From the NCBI GenBank assembly GCA_049670425.1, contig JBATTG010000206.1, positions 1 through 20,784 on the forward strand: 20,784 nt of DNA. The letters are read 5' to 3'. The notes below the pieces were generated by a model. The model was not told where the DNA came from. It saw nothing but the letters and a program-made list of their open reading frames with translations, and did no database searches. Shown here in pieces: positions 16,269 through 20,784 of this stretch. This DNA comes from Proteocatella sp049670425 (GTDB taxonomy: Bacteria; Bacillota; Clostridia; Peptostreptococcales; Filifactoraceae). The position numbers were made by a program, and so were the translations under genes. Each line of letters starts with the position of its first letter. The stretch's first letter is position 1.

Positions 16269-16302
16269 CAAGGTCAAAGATGAAATTCATTCTTTGACCT
16301 TG
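16269..16302. terminator. Inverted repeat between convergent genes, possible terminator
   Basis: CAAGGTCAAAGA is repeated perfectly as TCTTTGACCTTG, with a further ATGAA/TTCAT pairing inside: a very stable hairpin. It lies between the stops of two convergent genes. On the + strand no T-run follows. On the - strand TTAAGATTCTTTTTC follows, a delayed T-rich tract, so it could end nrdDG transcripts. Confidence 0.6.
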
Positions 16303-16335
16303 CCTTGGTGCAGTAAATTGGATATATTCATTCTG

Positions 16336-16836
16336 TTAGGAAAAGGTGTAAAGCACCGCCTTTTTGTCTGTTGTTGATTTATTTGCATCGAGTACCCTTT
16401 GGTTTGAAGAACCTCGGAATTTGAGCAATAGATTTTTGTTTTCTTCTTCAAAGGGGCCATCTACAAGGATATCGGTAGCCTCGAGGAGCATTTTCCAGCA
16501 ATTATCATCATTTGAATCATTTAAAAGTTGTTCAAATGTATAGCCGGAATAAGTCATGATGCTAAGCCCCATAGTCTTGATTTCTAGGGCGAGTTTTGAG
16601 AATTCTTTGGCTTGACAAAATGGTTCGCCACCAGAAAATGTAACACCTGAAAGAAGCGGATTTTTTTTGATTTCAGTGAGAATAGTTGCTGTATCGGATT
16701 CAAAACCTCCTTCAAAATCATGGGTATCGGGGTTATGACAGCCCTTGCATCCATGAGGGCATCCCTGGGAGAAAATAACGAACCTTATTCCAGGCCCGTC
16801 AACTATAGACTCTCTTATTATTCCTGCGAGCTTCAT
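16336..16836 (-). CDS. nrdG: Anaerobic ribonucleotide reductase activating protein NrdG
   Basis: This is a radical-SAM activase that installs the glycyl radical in NrdD under anaerobic conditions. The 166-residue protein has the family's usual short length. The iron-sulfur cluster motif is the CxxxCxxC in CPHGCKGC (C26, C30, C33). GVTFSGGEPF is the SAM-binding GGE motif. The N-terminus MKLAGIIRESIVDGPGIRFVIF is characteristic of NrdG. Its ATG overlaps the nrdD stop by four bases (ATGA), so the two are translationally coupled and belong to one operon transcribed leftward. Confidence 0.96.
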   Translation of the reverse strand: MKLAGIIRESIVDGPGIRFVIFSQGCPHGCKGCHNPDTHDFEGGFESDTATILTEIKKNPLLSGVTFSGGEPFCQAKEFSKLALEIKTMGLSIMTYSGYTFEQLLNDSNDDNCWKMLLEATDILVDGPFEEENKNLLLKFRGSSNQRVLDANKSTTDKKAVLYTFS

Positions 16837-19172
16837 AAAGTTTCCATTTCTCTTTTTGCAGAAGCATCAATATGCTTTACTCTGTCGCCTTCTTCGGCTT
16901 TTTTGGCATCATTGAATCTGTCGACGGTTCCAACCAGGTAACCTGTAATCCTTCTTATTCTTTCAAATGAAATTCCGTTGGATTCATCTCTTTTGCATTT
17001 TGGACAATTATTCCCAATTATTCCGGTGTAACCACATATCGGGTCTCGGTCAACGGGGTGATTTATGGAGCCATATCCGATTCCGGCTTCTTTCATGGCT
17101 CTTATTACCGACTCAAAAGCTTCAATGTTTTGTGTAGGGTCTCCATCCATTTCCACATATGTTATGTGCCCACCATTTGTAAGTTCATGATAAGGGGCTT
17201 CAATTGAAATTTTATCAAAAGCGGTAATGTTGCAGTAAACTGGTACGTGGAAAGAATTGGTATAGTATTCTCTGTCGGTGACACCTTCGATTTTTCCGAA
17301 TTTTTCTCTGTCCATTTTAACAAAACGTCCAGAGAGGCCTTCTGCTGGAGTTGCAATGACTGAAAAATTCAGCCCATATTTTTTGCAGGCTTCATCGGTT
17401 TTTTTTCGCATGCGCCCAATTATTTCGAGCCCAAGAATTTGAGAATCATTTGATTCACCATGATGGGAACCTGTAAGTGATTTTAAAGTTTCGGCAAGTC
17501 CTATGAATCCAACTGTCATGGTTCCATGTTTTAAAACCTCTCTTACCGAATCTTCGGATTTGAGATTTTCGCTGTCCATCCAAACACCCTGACCCATAAG
17601 AAACGGATAATTTTTGACCTTCTTGTTGCATTGAATTTCAAAGCGTTCCATAAGCTGGTCGATGATAAGTTCTGTTTTTTCGTCAAGTTCACTGAAAAAG
17701 CTGTCCAGATTTCCTTTGCTTTTTATCGCAATCCTGGGAAGGTTTATTGATGTGAAACTAAGATTTCCTCGTCCGCTTACGGTTTCTCTTGATTTATCAA
17801 ATTCATTTGCAACTACCCTTGTCCTGCAGCCCATATAGGCAGTTTCTGTTTCAGGAGTTCCCTTGTAATACTTTGCATTAAAAGGAGCATCAAGAAATGA
17901 AAAATTTGGGAAAAGCCTCTTCGAACTTACCTTGCAGGCAAGCTTGAACAAATCGTAGTTTGGATCTGCAGAGTTGTAGTTGATGCCTTCTTTGATTTTG
18001 AATATATGAATAGGGAATATCGGAGTTTCCCCGTTTCCAAGACCAGACTCAGTAGCAAGAAGGATGTTTTTTATTACCATTCTTCCTTCAGGCGTAGTAT
18101 CCATTCCGTAGTTGATGGAGCTGAAAGGAATCTGCGCTCCAGCTCTGCTGTGCATGGTGTTTAAATTGTGAACAAGGGCTTCCATCGCTTGATAGCAAGC
18201 TCTTTGGGTCTCAACCAGGGTTCTTTCGATTGCGAATTTCTGGGTTTTTTCAGCGGTTTCAATTCCAAACGCATTTATAAGAAACTCAAACTCTTTTTCC
18301 TGATAACCATTATTTGAAGTCAGCACAGGAACTACGCCATGGAGTTTATTGATTTCAGACATCATATCGTTGATGAAACCTTCAGCATCATCTAAATCAG
18401 ATAGAAGCATGAGTGCTTTTATGATATTTTGGCGGTATATTCGCATATATGTTTTCTTAACTCCCTTTGCCAGGGCATAGTCGAAATTAGGTATGCTTTG
18501 GCCACCATGTTGGTCATTTTGATTAGATTGTATAGCGATGCAGGTAAGTGAAGAATAACTCGAAATATCAGCAGGTTCTCGTAAAAAACCGTGTCCAGTT
18601 GAAAAACCTTTTTCAAAGAGCTTATCAACATCTATTTGGCAGCATGTAGTTGTAAGCGTAAGAAAGTCGAGGTCATGGATATGAATATCACCTTTTGCAT
18701 GAGCAAAAGAGTGTGATGGATTAAGTACATACATGGAGTAAAATTGTTTTGCGCCCTCGGAACCGTATTTTAGCATGGTTCCCATGGCAGTATCCCCATC
18801 AATATTTGCATTTTCTCTTTTTGTGTCATTTTCACTGGCATCTTTGTAAGTAAGACCCTCATAAATTTTCATCAAACGTGTATTTTTTTCTCTGATTCGG
18901 GTACGTTCGGCGCGGTAGAGAATATATTCTTTGGCCGTCTTGGCGTGTCCTGTTTCAATCAAAATCTTTTCTACGGCGTCTTGTATCTGTTCAACTGAAG
19001 GTGTATTTATATTTTGACTCTCAATATATTCAATAACCATGTTTGATAATTCTTTAGAGGTTTTGTAATCATGACCCCCAATTGCTTCGGCAGATTTATA
19101 AATTGCCATCGCGATTCTGTCAACATCAAAATCTACCGTTCTTCCATCTCTTTTTACTATTCTAGTAAACAT
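16833..19172 (-). CDS. nrdD: Anaerobic (class III) ribonucleoside-triphosphate reductase NrdD
   Basis: This glycyl-radical enzyme reduces ribonucleoside triphosphates to dNTPs without oxygen, the key dNTP source of an anaerobe. It has 779 residues. An N-terminal ATP-cone (about 1-90, starting FTRIVKRDGRTVDFDVDRI) gives allosteric overall-activity control. The catalytic barrel contains MGCR with C449, the likely active-site thiyl cysteine. The glycyl-radical site is RRITGYL, with G744 near the C-terminus. The metal site before it has C713, C723 and C726 (CGYTG and CPKC). The position three residues before C713 is aspartate (DPIC), where many NrdD proteins have the fourth cysteine. The ATG follows AGGAG. 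nrdG overlaps the 3' end. An NrdR-type operator lies in its promoter. Confidence 0.96.
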   Translation of the reverse strand: MFTRIVKRDGRTVDFDVDRIAMAIYKSAEAIGGHDYKTSKELSNMVIEYIESQNINTPSVEQIQDAVEKILIETGHAKTAKEYILYRAERTRIREKNTRLMKIYEGLTYKDASENDTKRENANIDGDTAMGTMLKYGSEGAKQFYSMYVLNPSHSFAHAKGDIHIHDLDFLTLTTTCCQIDVDKLFEKGFSTGHGFLREPADISSYSSLTCIAIQSNQNDQHGGQSIPNFDYALAKGVKKTYMRIYRQNIIKALMLLSDLDDAEGFINDMMSEINKLHGVVPVLTSNNGYQEKEFEFLINAFGIETAEKTQKFAIERTLVETQRACYQAMEALVHNLNTMHSRAGAQIPFSSINYGMDTTPEGRMVIKNILLATESGLGNGETPIFPIHIFKIKEGINYNSADPNYDLFKLACKVSSKRLFPNFSFLDAPFNAKYYKGTPETETAYMGCRTRVVANEFDKSRETVSGRGNLSFTSINLPRIAIKSKGNLDSFFSELDEKTELIIDQLMERFEIQCNKKVKNYPFLMGQGVWMDSENLKSEDSVREVLKHGTMTVGFIGLAETLKSLTGSHHGESNDSQILGLEIIGRMRKKTDEACKKYGLNFSVIATPAEGLSGRFVKMDREKFGKIEGVTDREYYTNSFHVPVYCNITAFDKISIEAPYHELTNGGHITYVEMDGDPTQNIEAFESVIRAMKEAGIGYGSINHPVDRDPICGYTGIIGNNCPKCKRDESNGISFERIRRITGYLVGTVDRFNDAKKAEEGDRVKHIDASAKREMETL

Positions 19173-19189
19173 AAAGTTTCTCCTATTGA

Positions 19190-19205
19190 TACACTATATA
19201 GTGTA
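19190..19205 (-). promoter_or_regulatory. NrdR box, downstream copy
   Basis: TACACTATATAGTGTA is a perfect 16-base palindrome and matches the NrdR consensus acaCwATATwGtgt. It lies in the nrdD leader, between the predicted start point and the ribosome-binding site, where a bound repressor would block transcription. Confidence 0.88.
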
Positions 19206-19224
19206 GTATTGTTTAACAATTAAG

Positions 19225-19253
19225 ATTATATACCATATATGGGGTGAATACAA
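19225..19253 (-). promoter_or_regulatory. nrdDG promoter overlapped by a second, degenerate NrdR box
   Basis: Read on the minus strand, TTGTAT (19253-19248) and TATAAT (19230-19225) are separated by exactly 17 bases. The spacer contains ACCCCATATATGGT (19245-19232), a degenerate NrdR-like box with the central CCATATATGG. Its centre is 40 bases from that of the perfect box, close to four helical turns. Paired boxes at whole-turn spacing over the promoter are the usual NrdR arrangement. Confidence 0.75.
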
Positions 19254-19267
19254 TGGGTTTTTATATG

Positions 19268-19318
19268 AAAAAAAATAATAAGCCTTTAAGGAATATGTTT
19301 TTCCTTAAAGGCTTATTA
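19268..19318 (-). terminator. Intrinsic terminator of the arginase gene
   Basis: An 18-bp perfect stem, with arms at 19276-19293 and 19301-19318 (TAATAAGCCTTTAAGGAA), has a 7-base loop. On the minus strand it is followed directly by eight T. It lies 15 bases after the rocF stop and insulates the divergently controlled nrdD promoter downstream. Confidence 0.95.
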
Positions 19319-19332
19319 CAATATAATTAATA

Positions 19333-20244
19333 TTAAATTAACCATTCTCCAAGCAATGAACCGGCAAGGGCAACGGTAGCCTTTGCAGTCATGTTTTCGT
19401 GGTCAAGAAGAGGATTAACCTCGACAAATTCAACACTTACAAGTTTTTCTGATTTAGCAATCAGTTCAAGCGCATAATGTGCTTCTCTGTATCCCATTCC
19501 ACCAGGTACTTTTGTTCCTGTTCCAGGTGCTACCTCAGGATCCAGCACATCAAGGTCAAAACTTACATGAATTCCATCGGTGCCATCTCCTGCAATTCTG
19601 ATAGCTTCGTTCATGACATTTTTGATACCCAAATCATCTATCTCATACATCGTGAATACTTTGATTCCAAGTTCTTTCATTGCCTTACGTTCACCGGCAT
19701 CGAGGTCTCTTGAGCCTATATAAACGATATTTTCTTTTTTCAATACAGAATCCTTGCCACCTATAGAAGTAAGGGACTCATCTCCCATTCCTAAGAGAAC
19801 TGCCACTGGCATTCCGTGGATATTTCCAGAAGGTGTAGTTTCAGCAGTATTAATATCTCCATGAGCGTCAAACCATATAACGCCAAGATTTTTTTTGTGC
19901 TGTAAAACTCCGGATATAGTTCCAATAGCTATACTGTGGTCTCCTCCTATAACTATAGGAAACTTGCCTTCTTCCATTGCTTGCGAAACTTCATCACATA
20001 ATCTGGAGTTTACATCGGCAACCACATTAAGGTTTTTTAAATTAGAACCAGCAACTGTAATTGCAGCTCTTTTGTCAACCGTGATATCACATCTGTCCTC
20101 CACATCGTAGCCTATGTTTTCAAGCCTTTTTACCAATCCAGCATATCTTATAGCATCTGGTCCCAGGTTTACTCCTCGTGTTCCGGCACCAAGGTCAATA
20201 GGTACTCCTATAACTGATAAATTCTTGTTTATTTCTGGTCTCAT
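19333..20244 (-). CDS. rocF: Arginase RocF
   Basis: This binuclear manganese hydrolase of the arginase/agmatinase family probably cleaves arginine to ornithine and urea. The 303-residue protein closely follows the Bacillus RocF pattern from its start (SVIGVPIDLGAGTRGVNLGPDAIRYAGL) to its end (VEFVEVNPLLDHENMTAKAT). Metal ligands are all present: H103 in GGDHS, D126/H128/D130 in DAHGD, and D230/D232 in SFDLDVLDP. H143 in SGNIHGMP and E275 complete the active site. The SGNIHGMP substrate loop and the RocF-like ending favour arginase over agmatinase. The ATG follows AGGAGG. It is transcribed alone leftward, ends at a strong terminator, and has a predicted sigma-54 promoter. No other arginine-catabolic gene is in the window. 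Confidence 0.93.
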   Translation of the reverse strand: MRPEINKNLSVIGVPIDLGAGTRGVNLGPDAIRYAGLVKRLENIGYDVEDRCDITVDKRAAITVAGSNLKNLNVVADVNSRLCDEVSQAMEEGKFPIVIGGDHSIAIGTISGVLQHKKNLGVIWFDAHGDINTAETTPSGNIHGMPVAVLLGMGDESLTSIGGKDSVLKKENIVYIGSRDLDAGERKAMKELGIKVFTMYEIDDLGIKNVMNEAIRIAGDGTDGIHVSFDLDVLDPEVAPGTGTKVPGGMGYREAHYALELIAKSEKLVSVEFVEVNPLLDHENMTAKATVALAGSLLGEWLI

Positions 20245-20323
20245 AAATCCTCCTAAGTTTTAATATATTAAATTTTAAAATCACAAAACGAATAAAGCTT
20301 CATTAATAATTATAGTTTATATA

Positions 20324-20341
20324 ATGCAAGTATCATGCCAA
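20324..20341 (-). promoter_or_regulatory. Predicted sigma-54 (-24/-12) promoter of rocF
   Basis: Read on the minus strand, TTGGCATGATACTTGCAT has the invariant GG and GC dinucleotides separated by 10 bases. It agrees with the consensus TGGCAC-N5-TTGCA at all but one position. Transcription should start near 20314, about 70 bases before the rocF ATG. In Bacillus subtilis the rocDEF genes, including arginase, are transcribed by SigL (sigma-54) with the activator RocR, so the site makes biological sense. The sigma factor and activator genes are not in the window. Confidence 0.8.
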
Positions 20342-20390
20342 TGTATAAGGGCTGTAATTTCAACATTATTGAGGGTTGCAATGGCTTTTC

Positions 20391-20403
20391 TACACGTTGT
20401 GTA
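20391..20403. repeat. Short inverted repeat TACAC-N3-GTGTA
   Basis: This is a 5-base inverted repeat with a 3-base spacer, centred about 83 bases upstream of the expected rocF start. Its position suits an activator site, but the motif is short and may be chance. Confidence 0.35.
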
Positions 20404-20405
20404 AA

Positions 20406-20436
20406 ATATTTTTTGTACATTATGTACAAAAAATAT
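20406..20436. repeat. 31-base palindrome centred on TGTACA-type half sites
   Basis: ATATTTTTTGTACAT is followed, after one base, by its exact reverse complement. It is centred about 107 bases upstream of the expected rocF start. It could be an activator-binding site or part of a transcription terminator. It shares two bases with the next palindrome. Confidence 0.85.
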
Positions 20437-20482
20437 ACAAAAGCTGTATATTTTGATATAATAAAATATACAGCTTTTGTAT
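20435..20482. repeat. 20-base perfect inverted repeat with 8-base loop
   Basis: The arms at 20435-20454 and 20463-20482 are exact reverse complements (ATACAAAAGCTGTATA and four more bases). Read on the minus strand the hairpin is followed by ATTTTTTG, so it could end transcripts coming from the right. It is centred about 145 bases upstream of the expected rocF start. Confidence 0.85.
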
Positions 20483-20626
20483 TTGTAGCAGAAGCTGTAA
20501 TTGATGAAATATAGTCTGAATTTATATTGAGATTTATTTTGATTAAGGAGAAAGGCTTTAGTTGTTAAAAATGTTAATAAATGTGTTTAAGTGTGATTAA
20601 ATATACTTAAAAGAGTTGATAATCAT
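20483..20626. other. Non-coding stretch before the IS607 remnant
   Basis: This AT-rich stretch lies between the palindromes and the recombinase start. A short echo of the neighbouring palindrome (AGAAGCTGTA) occurs near its left end. I see no gene, clear promoter or terminator. It probably holds the left end of the IS607-type element; such elements lack terminal inverted repeats, so the boundary cannot be placed by eye. Confidence 0.4.
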
Positions 20627-20784
20627 ATGAAACATATTACAAACTACAAACCTAAAGATTTTGCTGAACTGCTTAATGTATCGGTTAAAACGCTTCAAAG
20701 ATGGGTTTATAAGATTTGGGTATGAGTGGTTTGAGAAGTTCTTATTAAAATTTGACACCAAGTTATTAGTTGTTAATAACGAGT
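20627..20784 (+). pseudogene. IS607-family serine recombinase (TnpA) remnant, internally deleted and cut by window edge
   Basis: The ATG opens MKHITNYKPKDFAELLNVSV followed by KTLQRW, the MerR-like helix-turn-helix that begins IS607-type TnpA proteins. Normally a specificity loop and the resolvase catalytic domain, with its active serine, follow. Here the frame runs only six more residues (VYKIWV) to a stop at 20723-20725. In another frame from 20709 the sequence reads IRFGYEWFEKFLLKFDTKLL and VVNNE, which is the later resolvase part (RFGxExFE...VVNN). About 100 or more internal residues, including the active-site serine, are therefore missing and the two parts are out of frame. The element cannot encode a working recombinase. 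Family assignment is from pattern memory and is fairly secure; the right end lies outside the window. Confidence 0.82.

Noticed and set aside
16269..16302. A CRISPR-like or mobile-element end repeat
   Set aside because: It is a single inverted repeat between convergent gene ends and is more simply a terminator-type hairpin.
19208..19220. A Rex redox-repressor site at the nrdDG promoter
   Set aside because: The clostridial Rex consensus is an 18-base site with a 4-base gap; this palindrome is 13 bases with one central base.
20422..20514. A 30-codon open frame (start MYKKYTKAVYF) through the palindromes upstream of rocF
   Set aside because: It has no ribosome-binding site, lies almost wholly inside inverted repeats, and its coding appearance is explained by the repeat symmetry.

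Overview
The window is low-GC, AT-rich DNA with strong GGAGG-type ribosome-binding sites, frequent TTG/GTG starts, a T-box leader, a low-GC Gram-positive type Pho box and anaerobic (class III) ribonucleotide reductase. This points to an anaerobic Clostridia member (Firmicutes). The small ProX editing protein, the arginase and the putative sigma-54 control would fit an amino-acid-fermenting, Peptostreptococcaceae-like clostridium, but the genus cannot be fixed from the sequence.

Layout, left to right. (1) 1-2407 (+): the 3' end of ftsE, ftsX and a secreted coiled-coil/M23 peptidase form a tight cluster: the FtsEX cell-division transporter and a likely hydrolase partner. (2) 2455-3849 (+): asnS, closed by an intrinsic terminator. 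(3) 3905-8247 (+): a complete phosphate-uptake operon, pstS-pstC-pstA-pstB-phoU. It is preceded by an 11-bp-phased array of PhoP-type hexamers that runs into the promoter, and is followed by a strong terminator. (4) 8339-11911 (+): a small prolyl-tRNA editing protein (proX), then a T-box leader and valS. (5) 11978-15751 (+): a small tautomerase followed closely by pheS and pheT, ending in a terminator. (6) 15851-16240 (+): an unrecognised 129-residue zinc-ribbon protein. (7) 16336-19253 (-): nrdD-nrdG behind a promoter carrying one perfect and one degenerate NrdR-type box. (8) 19268-20341 (-): arginase (rocF), with an 18-bp-stem terminator and a good -24/-12 (sigma-54) promoter. Large nested palindromes lie about 80-145 bp upstream of that promoter's expected start. 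(9) 20627-20784 (+): the decayed start of an IS607-family serine recombinase gene, running off the right edge.

Most of the window is housekeeping: cell wall division, tRNA charging and editing, phosphate uptake and dNTP synthesis. No CRISPR, toxin-antitoxin, phage or obvious new defence system is visible. The parts worth a second look are regulatory. They are the sigma-54 arginase promoter with its upstream palindromes, the leader hairpin before the tautomerase-pheST operon that contains a copy of the ribosome-binding site, the Pho and NrdR operators, and the unassigned palindrome in front of proX. The functional claims are homology judgements made by reading the proteins; none was checked against a database.
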